A stretch of DNA of 64,000 nucleotides, taken from NCBI GenBank assembly GCA_917880885.1, contig OU862915.1:41362676-41426675 (forward strand). The letters are read 5' to 3'. How positions within the stretch are numbered: the stretch's first letter is position 1; every line of letters starts with the position of its first letter. Shown here in pieces: positions 41,695 through 52,530 of the stretch. The translations under genes and the position numbers were made by a program. The DNA comes from Limnephilus marmoratus (Eukaryota; Arthropoda; Insecta; Trichoptera; Limnephilidae). The notes beneath the pieces are model-generated. The model was not told where the DNA came from, did not search any database, and was given only the letters and a program-made list of their open reading frames with translations.

Positions 41695-42236
41695 TCTTTT
41701 TAAACGACTTCAAAACGGAGGAGGTTCTCAATTCGACTGTATTTTATTTTTATTTTTTTTAAATTTTTTTATTTTATTTTTTATTTTTTTATGTTTGTTA
41801 CCTCAGAACTTTTGACTGGGTGAACCGATATTGATGATTCTTTTTTTATTTGAAAGCTGGTGCTTCCCGTGTGGTCCCATTTTAATTTGGTTCAGTTCCA
41901 ACAATGGCATCCATGAGAAAACCATATAAGTCTTAAATTTGCATTAAGTATGTGCGCGACAAATGGACGAATAACTCAATATCACGCCAACCGATTTCGA
42001 TGATTCTTTTTTCATTGGAAAGGATGTACTTCAAGGGTAATTTGATGAGAGTTTGGTTAGGTTCTGATTATCGGAACTATGACAAATTAACGAAACTCGG
42101 CCGAATCTCTTAATTTGACCCTAACGTCGCTATGGTCAAATTATGTCTGTCTCATATGAGCAGCACGTTTAGTAGGTTTACCCATATTCTGACAAATTAG
42201 TTAGTGTTCTTCAGATTCACTAAAAATCAAAAAATA
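41695..42236 (+). repeat. interspersed repeat ('AAACGACTTCAAAA...GGTGAACCGAT' type)
   Basis: AAACGACTTCAAAACGGAGG, GTTACCTCAGAACTTTTGAC, TGGGTGAACCGATATTGATG, CGTGTGGTCCCATTTTAATT and GCGCGACAAATGGACGAATA are phrases I recognise from a repeat very abundant in lepidopteran genomes. TGATGATTCTTTTT occurs twice, about 165 bp apart, so the element has internal repeats. The class is not known to me with certainty. Confidence 0.6.
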
Positions 42237-42680
42237 AACAAAAATTTTAACAAAACAAAAAAACGACTTCAAAAAATGCACTACAAAGTAAAAAAATAAT
42301 TTCGTATTCTTCTACAACTTCATAATCAACTTACTTTTTCTACTCATCAATATGTAGGTACGATTGTTATTTTTGGAGTCGGTGTCAGCAAAGGTACCCG
42401 GCCCGGGGTGTTCACTTGACAGCTCCCCTCCCGCCGCGGCCTCGCTCTCGCCTCTCGCCTCGTCAAATCGCTTGTGCGACACAAGCACATCTCACCTATA
42501 ACTATGTATGTAGTTACAAACCTACCTTGACTGACACCGACTCCAAAAGTAACAATCGTACCTACATATTGATGAGTAGAAAAAGTAAATTGATTATGAA
42601 GTTGTAGAAGAATACGAAATTATTTTTTTACTTTTTAGTGCATTTTTTTAAGTCGTTTTTTTGTTTTGTTAAAATTGTTT
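42237..42680. mobile_element. foldback element with ~158-bp inverted arms
   Basis: The left arm (42237-42396, AACAAAACAAAAAAACGACT...GGAGTCGGTGTCAG) and right arm (42523-42680) are inverted copies with only about five differences. Between them lies a 126-bp GC-rich spacer (CCCGGCCCGGGGTG, CCCGCCGCGGCCTCGC). Such high arm identity implies a young insertion or ongoing conversion between arms. It abuts the repeat at 41695-42236, whose end shares the CGACTTCAAAA phrase. Confidence 0.85.
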
Positions 42681-42689
42681 ATAGTGTGA

Positions 42690-42850
42690 ATTCCGCACAA
42701 GGGTCGCAGCCAGCCGGTATGTCGTGAGGTCCAATATATTGAAAGGAAATGGCAAAGAAGGAAGGTTGTGAAATACAGTGAAAATTTATTTCATGTCATA
42801 TGTGGATTCTGAATGTGGTCACCAGGGTGATACTAAGAGCATTTACAGTT
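42690..42850 (-). mobile_element. tRNA-headed SINE, diverged fragment
   Basis: GAATTCCGCACAAGGGTCGC, GGTATGTCGTGAGGTCC, TGGCAAAGAAGGAAGGTTGT, ATTCTGAATGTGGTCACCAG and GGGTGATACTAAGAGCATTT keep the order of the SINE body reversed. Confidence 0.6.
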
Positions 42851-43154
42851 CTGGTGTAATAATGAACTAGGTATATTATACCTTAGTTCATTATTTATTA
42901 AAAATTTATCCATTAGAACGTTCGCGTTAATAATTGAAAAAGGCGTCCAACTCCGGGATTTATGAGGGTCCAATTTGGTAAATTTTCGCATTCATTGAAA
43001 TAATTATTCCTCCGAATTTTAATACGAACACACATAAACTGCTTGTAGTTTTAGAGAGCCATTGCATGCACCTAAGTATTATGACTTCTCTATGTTGTCT
43101 GTACCTAGTCGATAATCACAGATGTAAATTTAATATGTAACATATATTAAATTC

Positions 43155-43460
43155 ATGGGGTGAGGTTTGTCTGCATGGCAGGTCGGATCGGGAGAGAATA
43201 GTTGAGGGAGTACCTTTGACTTCTCTAGTCTCTCGGAACATCGCCTTGCACCTCAGTGGGAGGGATGGATTCATAAGTCCGTCACTCCTGAACACACTGA
43301 CCGCCAGATTCCTACCCACCCCCAATAGCCTTTTTTGCTTCCCAGACTTCCTCCCCTTTCTTTCCTAAAAAGATTCTCCACACAGCATCTCCAAAGTTGA
43401 CGTAGACACTGAGGGGAATTATTTTCCTCAGGGCCTCCTGTGTGGAGATAATGTAAAAAA
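43155..43460 (+). mobile_element. double-hairpin non-autonomous element, 5'-truncated
   Basis: CATGGGGTGAGGTTTGTCTG, CATGGCAGGTCGGATCGGGA, CAGTGGGAGGGATGGATTCA, TCCTGAACACACTGACCGCC and CTCCCCTTTCTTTCCTAAAA. The 3' end has a perfect outer stem (CTCCACACAG / CTGTGTGGAG); the inner stem keeps only its CTGAGG/CCTCAG core. An A-tract follows. Confidence 0.87.
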
Positions 43461-43464
43461 AATG

Positions 43465-43620
43465 TGTGCAGTTAAAACGCGGTAGAAGCGAAACTTTACC
43501 AAAACAATCTCAACCAATACTTGATAAATGAGATCATAATCAAAGCGACCAATGAGCGCAGACCAGCGGAATTTCCGTTTCATATCTCAACCAATAGGAG
43601 CCTTTAAAAGTGACATTATA
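43465..43620 (+). mobile_element. MITE M2 fragment
   Basis: GCGGTAGAAGCGAAACTTTA matches the M2 end. ACCAATGAGCGCAGACCAGC and CATATCTCAACCAATAGGAG match the copy at 52085-52530. It abuts a double-hairpin element. Confidence 0.6.
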
Positions 43621-43624
43621 ATCT

Positions 43625-43810
43625 TTATTTTATTTTATTTATTTCTTTTCTTGAACATACATTTTACAAATTATTGCATTGGTTTACATAGATAATAAGT
43701 TTAGTAATAAGAAGAAAAAATGTTAATGATCCGTAACTGGATGTAAATAGGTTAGTAGTAATATTTTCTGAACATCTCACTAGGCGAACCTGTGCTGAGG
43801 TGTTCCCATG
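43625..43810 (-). repeat. LINE 3'-end fragment (TCACTAGGC family)
   Basis: An AT-rich block ends with ACATCTCACTAGGCGAACCT, as at 22388-22530. A CTCCTTGATA-T-TATCAAGGAG palindrome lies just beyond at 43860-43880. Confidence 0.45.
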
Positions 43811-44229
43811 AATGGGATTAAGCGCTATTCTGTCGACATAATAAGTAGAAGAACCGTATTCTCCTTGATATTATCAAGGAGGGCACTGTGGGTCGACCAA
43901 TAGCGGCAGTATCGAAAACATAAATTAAATATTAGTTGCAGTAGAATCTATGTACAGTTGTTCTTAAATTATGTGGAAGCTAAATAATTGTCTTTATAAA
44001 GATGTAGGTATATTTTTCTATGGACTACACGCCACTGGTATAAGTAGTATTGTGGTAATATTTTCTGTCCCGAAACAAAGTTTTATTTCATATTCGTAAA
44101 AAGCATTAACTATTCAGTTATAATATTCTCCTGACTAAGGAAGGGTTCTTCTGAAACCGGTAGAGTGTTTATAAAATAAAAGTGGTCTACAATAAATTTA
44201 TATGTGTTTTTAATGTAAAGTTTTATTTA

Positions 44230-46090
44230 TTCTTTTTTTTAATCTTTAGATTGGGTTATATTTGCTTAGGTGTTATAATGTTTTGAGTAAATGGAATACA
44301 TTGTTGTTTAATCCAGTATTTGATGTATTTTTTGTGAAGAACTGCAGTTGTATTTGTAGTTAGTTGTTGCTTCAGTGTGGTGGGCATGCGTTATACAGTT
44401 TGGTTGCGTAGTACTTAACTTTGCCCGTGTGAGGTGTGAGTTATCGGTATATTTAAAGTTTTTTTTAGAGGCCCTGGTTTTGATTGCTGTTTGCGTTTGC
44501 ATTGGAATGTGAAGTTTATGTTGGAGGAAGTATAGTAGCGCAGATTTGGTATATGGTCATGACGTCTAATGTTTCATAAATTACCTTCGAGCTTGTGTAG
44601 AAAGGAACTTGGAGCTTGGAGGATGAGTTTAATTGTTGCCTTTTGAATTTTTTCTAATGGGTCTATTACTTTATTTGTTGCACTTCCCCAAGCCAGTATG
44701 CCATATGTGATGATGGATTAACAAAGTGCAAAAAATATGGTTCTAAGGATTTTTATTGGAAATATGTTTTTAATTGACTATGAGATGCATGACTCGTTTC
44801 AGTTTGCTTGTGATGTAAGTCCAGCGTAAGTTGGCATCTATTATGACTCCTAGATATTTTGTGTGCTTAACCCTTTCAATACGCTCGCATTGACATGTGC
44901 GAGAAGTTTGTCCGCAGTTGTGTAAGATAAGGTCTGTGTACGGTGGAGGTTGTCCTCTTTGTGTGATGCTGTATGTAATGTAATTGGTTTTTGTTGTGTT
45001 AAGGGTAAGACTGTTGTTGTTTAGACAATTTTTGACTAGAAATAAACTTTTTTCGGCCTTTGTATATATATATACCTCATTCCATTTTTCTGCCTGGCAG
45101 AGAAGAACTGTATAGTCAGCAAATGTTACGATTTGACCGTCGATATCAATGTCACACAGGTCGTTTATGTAAATAAGGAACAATAGGGGACCAAGAACGC
45201 TTCCCTGAGGTACTCCGTATCTAGATAGAAGTGGCTCGCTTGACATGTTGTTAATTTTAACTTGTTGCATTCTACCCGACATGAAGCTTTTCAGTAAGTT
45301 TTTTAGTTTTTTGAAGGGTTTTTCGTGAGAAATTGTGTCAAAAGCTTTACATAAGTCTAAATAAATTGATATAATTTTTTTTTCGCATCTAGGTTACGTG
45401 TAATAAACTCGGTTACAGTGGCAATTGCGTTTTATGTGATCCTATTTTTTCTAAAGCCATGTTTATTGAGAGTGTTTGCATGTTTTTCAGGTAATGTTGT
45501 AGCTGTACTTTGTTTAATAATGTAATGGGTCTGTAGTTATGTACATTTTTTTTTGTTTTGATTTATAAATTGGAATAAAAAAAAACCTAACCGCTTTTTA
45601 GAATGCTCGGGAAAATTCCTTCTTTCAGACTAAGATTAATTACGTGCGTTAGCGGTATAAGCAGTTGTTGGCTTAGTGTTATTATTGTTTTAGAGTCTAT
45701 TCAGTCACGTCCCGAAGTTGTGTTAACCTTTAGGGATTGTATTTATTATTTGTTTGGTGTCTTCCAGAGTTACTTTGTGTAGTTTGAAATGTCTGTCATT
45801 GTTTATATTAGAGCACTGAGTCATTTTGTTTTGAGGTTTTGATTATCGCTTTAAGTTGAGATTTTTTTAAATATTTTCGGCTAGTCTAGCTCCGATATTT
45901 GTGTAATGTCTGTTTATGTAATTAAGAATAAGTGTAGGATTTTTATGGAAGTCGGCTTCTTCGTCGTTGATAATTAACTTTTTGATTGTACCTATCATCT
46001 TTGTTTTTTTTTGTGTGTATACTATCCATCAGAATTGACCAAACTTTTTTCGGATCAAAGTTTGAAAGAAATGTCAGTAACAAATAATTC
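44230..46090 (-). pseudogene. Jockey-clade LINE reverse transcriptase pseudogene
   Basis: The longest open stretch, 44770-45282, encodes GVPQGSVLGPLLFLIYINDL, QIVTFADYTVLL, then LNNNSLTLNTTKTNYITY and VKHTKYLGVIIDANLRW. These are RT motifs 4-7 and the thumb. The catalytic FADD box reads FADY, so the second metal-binding Asp is lost. Upstream, in other frames, is the motif-3 segment FIYLDLCKAFDTISHEKPF-like (about 45290-45370), preceded by more decayed coding to about 46090. Downstream, 44308-44502 keeps a C-terminal PNCITHAHHTEATTNYKYNC segment. About 1.9 kb of ORF2 remains, the largest RT fragment in the window. Confidence 0.87.
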
Positions 46091-47180
46091 AGAAGAGATG
46101 TGAGACATCTCTTGACGAAAAATGAAAATACTTTAAAGTTTTCTTTTTGATTAATCGAAGTTTACAACACGCAGGAATTTTTGAAATAATTGCAATAAAT
46201 ATTTAAAATATCTTTTCAAATTGACCAGTGGACGCTCGAGGTTTTCAAATTGGTAAAAATGTGTCCAAAAACGCACCAGTGGTTATTTTAAAATACCTGA
46301 AACGTAGCTAATGATTTTAATTGCTCAGTATTGGGAACGTCAAAGTTGTTTATATTTATAAATTTATTGGTTCATTTTTCGCCGAAAAAAAACAGTGTTT
46401 TGATGACCTAAAAGAAAGTTTCATAGCCTAAGCGTGTTTGAGAGCTTCCACGATATTCTGCCCTTAAATCATAGAACTCATGATTTTTTGATCGACTTTT
46501 TATTTTCCAAAAAGATTAACGTTTTATCGGAATGATGTACTACGGACACGTTACGCATTATATCATTTTCAGGGAGGGAAAGTCAGGTAACTCATATCAA
46601 AATGCGACAGTTTTACGCAAGAATGAGCCAAGACTTACAGCGACTGATTTATGCTAGCTGTGGAAACGCGTGTGGATGCTGGGCTCGCGTTTGTCATATC
46701 TCTTGCTAAGCACCCCGGAATACATAATAAGGAGCATGGAATAATTATCGCGGTTTTAGCATGGTCAGAGAATATTAAATGAGTGGTAAAAATAATTATG
46801 TTGGAATGTTATATCTCGAACTGTGCCTACGCCTTTATCTAAACAAACTAAGTAAGTTAAGTGGCAACACAATAGCATTGTGATCTAAACATTTTATTGC
46901 AAGTTAGGAGATTTCCAATTTAGGTCTCATGGCAGAAAGATAAGTACCTAGCTAGGTCGTAAAGATGTGAAAGAGTAAAAGAATGGTAAAAAAATAATAA
47001 AATATACTCATTGTATTTCGCTTGTATTAACGAAATTTGGCGATAGATTGAAACAAACTGGAGTTGTATAAAATTTAAAAAAATTAACGATTAACCATTT
47101 AAAGTAAATTGAACAATTAATTAAACTATTTTACTTGTTTAAACTTAGCAAACTTACTTTGTGGCATCATTATAATATAA
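46091..47180. other. no recognisable feature
   Basis: AT-rich. No similarity recognised. Confidence 0.45.
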
Positions 47181-47187
47181 TGAAAGT

Positions 47188-47365
47188 CAAATCACTTTGT
47201 TTAAACCACTATATACTTAACAATGTCAACATGTTTCAATAACTACGTTATCTTTATCAGGACGAGATATTAATTACATCTCATCCCGATGAAGACAACG
47301 TTGTTATTGAAACATGTTGACATTATTAATTTTATAGTGGTTATTATTAATCAAAGTGATTTGAT
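47188..47365. repeat. long palindrome, ~85-bp arms
   Basis: The left arm (AATCACTTTGTTTAAACCAC ... AACATGTTTCAATAACTACG ... CAGGACGAGAT) and right arm (ATCTCATCCCGATGAAGACA ... TTGAAACATGTTGACATT ... TAGTGGTT...AAAGTGATT) are inverted copies around a 9-bp centre near 47271. Divergence is roughly 10-15%. It has no coding content. The right arm contains CCGATGAAG-AACGTTGTT-ATTGAAAC, a weak relative of the hammerhead-like core in repeat X. Confidence 0.85.
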
Positions 47366-47436
47366 TTTAATTATAAACTATTTTATTTATTATTAATTTT
47401 TAACTTTATGAGTAAAATCTTAAATTATAATATTAA

Positions 47437-47695
47437 ATTAAATGAAGACAATATTAGCGAAACTCAATCGAAAATCTGGAGACAGAAAAATCAGAAAAAG
47501 ATATTGGCTCCAATATCTCCTCTAGATCCAATAGCTCCTCTACCAACTGAGCTACGGAACCTCAGTAGAGCACTTGCCATGTAAGCAAAGGGTCCTGGAT
47601 TCGAGTCCCAGTAGAGCCAACATCTTTTTCTGATTTTTCTGTCTCCATTTTCGATTGAGTTTCACTAATGTTGTCTTCATTTAATTTAACTCTTT
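47437..47695. mobile_element. head-to-head pair of tRNA-like SINEs (palindrome)
   Basis: The outer ~70 bp on both sides are near-perfect inverted copies (AATGAAGACAA.ATTAG.GAA ... GACAGAAAAATCAGAAAAAG). The centre carries tRNA-like heads in opposite directions. The minus strand reads GGTTCCGTAGCTCAGTTGGT (A-box, very tRNA-like). The plus strand reads AGAGCACTTGCCATGTAAGC and GTCCTGGATTCGAGTCCCAG (B-box). Neither forms a full cloverleaf. The 'TTTTTCTGATTTTTCTGT' body links them to the SINEs at 26100-26445. Confidence 0.82.
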
Positions 47696-48050
47696 TAATT
47701 TTTTTTTAAGAAATCAATAATTGGAAGGAATTTATAAATTTATTTAATGTCTTAAAAAATACTAACGGGAGATTCGTTAACGCAAATAAATTACCGAATA
47801 GTTTTTCAAGCTCAGCGTATATTATCGAGTGGATGGTGTAAAAATAACCTTGATCCCTTGTAAAACTCGTTCTGCGGGTGATTGAATAAACGGAACTTAA
47901 TTTACCATTAAGGCATAAAGATAATATTTCATCAAAACTAAAAACTCGTAAAATTATTCTCGAACACTCTATATTATAACGTTTAACATCTACACCGAAC
48001 ACATGAGTCAACTCTCTTTATTGGCGTGGTAATAAAAAAAATATATAATT
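47696..48050. other. no recognisable feature
   Basis: A 101-codon minus frame (47706-48011) contains no motif I can name. Confidence 0.35.
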
Positions 48051-48054
48051 GCTT

Positions 48055-48430
48055 TATTTGGTGACTTAGCAGGGTTGCCCGGGTTCATGGGATGATAATT
48101 GCCTAGGTCTTGTTGGCGGCGGATACGTCTACCCACCTACTCCGTGGCAGGCCGATACGAAAGAGGCTTGTTGAGTGAGATCTTTTTATCTCTCCAGCAG
48201 TATTCTCTCGATCCATCGCATTGCCTTGGGTCGCAATGGGGGATGTATTTAGGCGTCCGTCACTTCTTGACACACTGACCCCTAGATTCCTATTTACTCC
48301 TCAAAGCTTTTTAATTCCCAGAACTTCTTTTCCTTAAAAATACCCTCCACACAGCATCCCCAAATACGATTCAGACCTTAAGGGAAATCATTTTCCTCGT
48401 GGCCTCCGTAGGGTGGAGCTAATGTAAAAA
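48055..48430 (+). mobile_element. double-hairpin non-autonomous element, near full length
   Basis: GGTGACTTAGCAGGGTTGCC, CCTAGGTCTTGTTGGCGGCG, CTCCGTGGCAGGCCGATACG, CGTCCGTCACTTCTTGACAC and CCCTCCACACAGCATCCCCA, then a decayed inner stem and GGTGGAGCTAATGTAAAAAA. Only the first ~100 bp of the head are missing. Confidence 0.87.
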
Positions 48431-49194
48431 AAGCCTACATTGAAACTAGTATTTTGTAATACTTTTACTGATGTAAAAGTAACTATATTATATTTGGAAA
48501 ATATGTTTTTTGCATGCCATTCCAGTACCTACCTAGGTACTAGATAATATTCATTAAAATTCCGACAAAATATGATAATTCTTCCATTATAAAAATAGCA
48601 ACCGAAATTAAAAACAAATTTATTTATAGATCCTCCCAAATTCTTAACTTATTTAATAGCTCACAAAACATTTCACGAATTTCTCAGAAAAATCTCTCTC
48701 CGTATTTAATATCCAACAACACAATGTCGTTTGACGAATTTTTGAAATTAAAAAAAAAATTACAACACCTGACAGCCACAAGCTGGCAGGACTCTACGAC
48801 AAAAATAAAAATGAATGGAATATACGAATAACTGATGCAATATTTATTAAAAGTGTCAAGTGTGAAATAGAAATTTTTATCTGGCCACTCATTTTACTCT
48901 TTATTTGACAGTCAAAATGGATTAGAATTGCAGAGAATGTTTGAAAGTGGGAAAAACGCTGTGAATAGCTGACATATGAAAATATTTACGATTGACCTGC
49001 TCATGACATATCATGAAAATATTTACGATTGAACTGTTTGTAATATTCGAAAATAACAATTTTTTGCTATATTTCATCGTCTTAGTATAATACAAAAATC
49101 ACCTTTCAATCGATTTCTGGAATCGAATTTTAAGGACTACAATAAAATTTATTCTTGTATTTAATGGGATTTGTATATTTAAAAGTGTCTGTGT
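48431..49194. other. no recognisable feature
   Basis: AT-rich. AAAATATTTACGATTGA(C/A)CTG is duplicated at 48979 and 49016. Confidence 0.45.
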
Positions 49195-49340
49195 TTCCTC
49201 CTTCCTACAACATGGGTCTCTTCAAGACCAATGTCATTACTTCCTCTCCTCAAAAAGACCCTTCACACAGCATCCCAGATGACGTAGGCCCTGAAGGAAA
49301 TTATTTTCCTCAGTACGTGAAGTTAATGTAAAAAAAATAA
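49195..49340 (+). pseudogene. double-hairpin LINE, 3' end only
   Basis: CTACAACATGGGTCTCTTCA (encoding YNMGLFKTN) through AAAAAGACCCTTCACACAGC, ATAGGCCCTGAAGGAAATTA-like inner stem and an A-tract. Only ~145 bp. The outer 3' half stem is altered (TACGTGAAG). Confidence 0.85.
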
Positions 49341-49497
49341 AAAAAATAGATTATTTGGTTATGAAAATCTAAACAGTAACTTACGTCCACGACAAATGAC
49401 TAAGCCGTCTTTACTAGAGTCATTAATTCAACCTTGTAAATAAATGTACTGCAAATTGTCGTACAATAATTACAATTATTTTGTGTTTCTCTTTGTA

Positions 49498-49790
49498 AAT
49501 TTGGGAGGCGGGAATGGGTACCGCCGCTCGGGAACCTTTCTTGGATAACCAACACCTCTGCCATAGGTCACCCCAAGTAGTTGGTTACGTTTGGTGATTT
49601 AGCAGGGGTGCCCGGGTTCATGGGGTGAGGTTTGTCTAGGTCTTGGAGGTGGATGACTAGGACACACTAAACCCCAGTTTCCTGCCCACCTCTTAAACCC
49701 TTTTCCTTCCCAAAACTCTCCTCTCCTTTCTTTCCTTAAAAAAACCCTCCACACAGCATCCCCAAAGATGTAAAAAAGAAAAAATGTATA
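49498..49790 (+). mobile_element. double-hairpin non-autonomous element, internally deleted, intact 5' end
   Basis: Reference for the 5' end: TTTGGGAGGCGGGAATGGGT, ACCGCCGCTCGGGAACCTTT, TGGATAACCAACACCTCTGC, CATAGGTCACCCCAAGTAGT and GCAGGGGTGCCCGGGTTCAT. It then jumps across the same internal deletion as 23735-24062. The 3' part stops after CCCTCCACACAGCATCCCCA and GATG with a poly-A, so both stem-loop 3' halves are missing. Confidence 0.87.
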
Positions 49791-49889
49791 ACGAATGTCT
49801 AAATAAAAATGAATAATTACTATCACCATTTTTCCTGAGGTTATTTGGACGAAAAATGATGGATGATGTTTTGGTATTAAGTGACATTT

Positions 49890-49985
49890 TTTTACAGTAA
49901 GCATAACATCCCTTTTTAAACTTCAGACTGTCAGGCATTTCATTAAATATCTTTATCCCTGTGTTCATTGAACGCATCTGTGACT
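49890..49985 (-). pseudogene. LINE RT C-terminal tail remnant
   Basis: The minus strand encodes RSMNTGIKIFNEMPDSLKFK, matching the 'Y.G..LFN.LP..IK' tail of non-LTR reverse transcriptases. There is nothing else of the element nearby. Confidence 0.5.
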
Positions 49986-50284
49986 CTGATTTGTATATAT
50001 TTTTATGTGCGGCAACTTAAATCTATTTATGTTTCAGGTTTCACGGTTTAAATATCTCCATGAAAAACAATTTCATCGTTAAAGTATTTTGGCATTTCGT
50101 TTTTTTTTCAGAACTACGCAAAATAATTACGTAATAAATAGCAGGTTTTTTTATTGCAATCCAATTTGTTGTCTTTCCCCAGTATACTAAGCTTGTAAAA
50201 CTTTACTTCAATGGCCAAATATAGCATCGAAGAGCAGAAATATAAATATGGAGCAACTAAAACAAAGAAAATATTTTTCGTTCA

Positions 50285-50430
50285 CATGTTGTCACTGCTG
50301 AGTAACCGTTCAGCCTCCGCCCCAACCCTAACTGTCTAATACCTACTGATTTTTTTTATGTTTTAGTTGAAAATGGCACTGGAGAACAAAATACCAATCA
50401 CATGTTTATCTTCAAATAACCTCAGGAATA
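50285..50430 (+). mobile_element. Tc1/mariner-type MITE, decayed copy
   Basis: CACATGTTGTCACTGCTGAG, TAACTGTCTAATACCTAC, AAATGGCACTGGAGAACAAA and AACCTCAGGAATACT follow the order of 85-249. Confidence 0.5.
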
Positions 50431-50499
50431 CTAAGAATAATAATAAATTATATACCTTTAAAACCTTATCGTTTTTCTGGGACACCTCACTAGGAGAAC

Positions 50500-51325
50500 C
50501 TGATAAATTATATCAATACACTGCGTAGATACTTGAGTTTGGGTAATGGCTTGAAAAAACATGGGAAGTACCTTGTCTGTCGTTATCCGATAAATAACGG
50601 CAGCTTTGGGAGTAATTTTTATCACAATACAACCAAAATGCGTATCTTCAAAGCGATTATTACGAACAATAACAGAGGCAAAGGAGGATTACTGGAATTA
50701 TTGTTTTCTGGGCACGTAATGTTATATTTTGGGCAATTAAAATTAATATTTATGTTTATTTCACGTTTCACAGACATAACACACTTTGTTTAATTAATAT
50801 TGTTTGCAGAAAAGAGAAAAAAATATTGGTACGAACTTAATTATAATACAGAAAATATAATTGTTTAGTTATTATTAAGCCATGGTGAAGGTTTAATCAT
50901 AGTAAAACCAGGTCGGTTGTTAAAATATAATTTATAAATATCTATTAGTATTTTGCAAGGTAGGAATTTGTTATAGTTAAGATTTTATATATTACGTGAT
51001 CTTTTTATGAACTAGGATATCTCCCTGACTAGCAAAATACGTAAAAATGTCTCTAATTTTATCTTTTCATATAATACGTGTACACACGATCTTATTAAAA
51101 TCTGTAGGCATCTTAAAAGTCAAGGTTCGTGGTCGATTGTCCACGTTTATAACATGAAAAATAGTTATTTTAGGGTGACCGGAGATAGAATGCATTAACA
51201 TTGGGAGGTGATTCTACACGATGCATGGTGGAATTAAAAAAGACACACTATTGTTTTCGAGATATATTAAAAAAAAAATCATAAGAGAATTTTTTTAACC
51301 CATAAATACAATTCAACTTGGTTAT
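50500..51325. other. no recognisable feature
   Basis: The 86-codon plus frame at 50533-50793 carries no recognisable motif. Confidence 0.4.
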
Positions 51326-51329
51326 GGTT

Positions 51330-51450
51330 TGAGATTTTTACAGCCAAAAAGTATTACAGTATTTAATTTGTGGATATAATGTCTTTACGGTACCTCCTTT
51401 TTTAGAGAACGTTTCGGTCACCATTACAGTGTCCATTACTTTGGAAATGT
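51330..51450 (-). repeat. dispersed repeat X, decayed copy
   Basis: The minus strand AATGGACACTGTAATGGTGACCGAAACGTT (split here as AATGGACACTGTAAT and GGTGACCGAAACGTT) lies at 51411-51440. The CTGATGA box is lost, but the stem is kept with partner changes (GGACAC/GTGACC) and the GAAAC box is kept. Confidence 0.5.
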
Positions 51451-51684
51451 TGGGGAGACCCAAAACATGCAGAGAAGGCCTGATTACGAAGGCAATTGAA
51501 ATTCACTAAAATCCCATTAACTTTAGCAGAAACGATGCGAAAGCCAAGCTTAATAGTTCTTGGGATCCTATAGGAATTTAATTGACGGCTACGCCAAAAC
51601 TAAACGTAAAAAACCGAATTAAATTTTACTGTAATACGAATTCTTAAAGGAATAGAGCTGGGAACACGTTAGAAATATTTTGAT

Positions 51685-51740
51685 GATTTGTATAGCGCCG
51701 TTTTGGTGAAAAATCACCTCCCGACGTTATCGCATCTACA
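51685..51740 (+). repeat. 'TATAGCGC' repeat fragment
   Basis: TTTGTATAGCGCCGTTTTGG, TGAAAAATCACCTCCCGACG resembles 18266-18305 inside the split M2 copy. It is followed by a (TA)n-rich stretch at 51810-51845. Confidence 0.4.
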
Positions 51741-52009
51741 TACATACATAAGCTGTAAAATCAACCATAATCCTGTAAAATCAATCATATTGATCTCTAG
51801 AGATACTATATATAAATATATAGACATATATATATATATATATATTTTTTTAATTCTAATTAAACCACCACTGTTTCATACCCACGCACAGGCTTCGCCC
51901 TTGTGGGATCTTTTTTTGTTACTCTCTTATTATGTATGTATCTATTCCCATATATCAAAAAATTTTGCAAATAAAAAAACACACTGTTCACCCAATCTTC
52001 GATTACACC

Positions 52010-52075
52010 TCCACCCTGATGAAGGACATTTTAGCACTGTCCAAAACGTTGCCTAAGAAGGAGGTGGCCCAACAC
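52010..52075 (+). repeat. dispersed repeat X, fragment
   Basis: CACCCTGATGAAGGACATTT, TAGCACTGTCCAAAACGTTG then CCTAAGAAGGAGGTGG. The CTGATGA box and the GGACA/TGTCC stem are intact; GAAAC has become AAAAC. Confidence 0.6.
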
Positions 52076-52084
52076 GTCATTGTA

Positions 52085-52530
52085 CCAAAAAATTAGAGTG
52101 TGTAATTCACACGCGAGAGAAGTGAAACTATAAAGTCGATTTCTTTTGCCTTTTTATTTTAAAGTGGTTTGAAGATTGGATATTGATTTACAAAAACCGA
52201 AATGTTTATTATTTTTTTGGATGTCGTAGGATTTTAATATCCGTCCGCTGGATTTCTCTGGCCGCTGAGATTTGCGGTGCACTATACCGCTGCGCTATGG
52301 GATGCACTCGGCGAGGCGCGAATTTAAGCATTATATTCCGACCCGTAAAAAAAACAAAACGGCCAATGAGCGCAGACCTATTGTCGTTTTCGTTTTATAT
52401 TTCAACCAATAGGAGCATTGAGTGCAGTTTGAGCTTCGCAGGTGCCGTAGTTCGTCATTTCCGTTTCATTCGAATTTCGAATCACTCTAACGGGGCTAAG
52501 GAAGTTTCACTTCCAAAAATTTTGCCCACA
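52085..52530 (+). mobile_element. MITE M2, long copy
   Basis: AATTCACACGCGAGAGAAGT (left end), GGCCAATGAGCGCAGACCTA, ATTTCAACCAATAGGAGCAT and AGGAAGTTTCACTTCCAAAA (right end). It is longer than 56935-57135, with an extra ~200 bp near 52190-52350 that includes a GC-rich CTGGCCGCTGAGATTTGCGG stretch. Confidence 0.6.

Noticed and set aside
47565..47620. Possible functional tRNA gene (A-box on one strand, B-box on the other)
   Set aside because: The two boxes belong to opposite strands of a palindromic SINE dimer. Neither strand gives a closed acceptor stem and both internal boxes in order.
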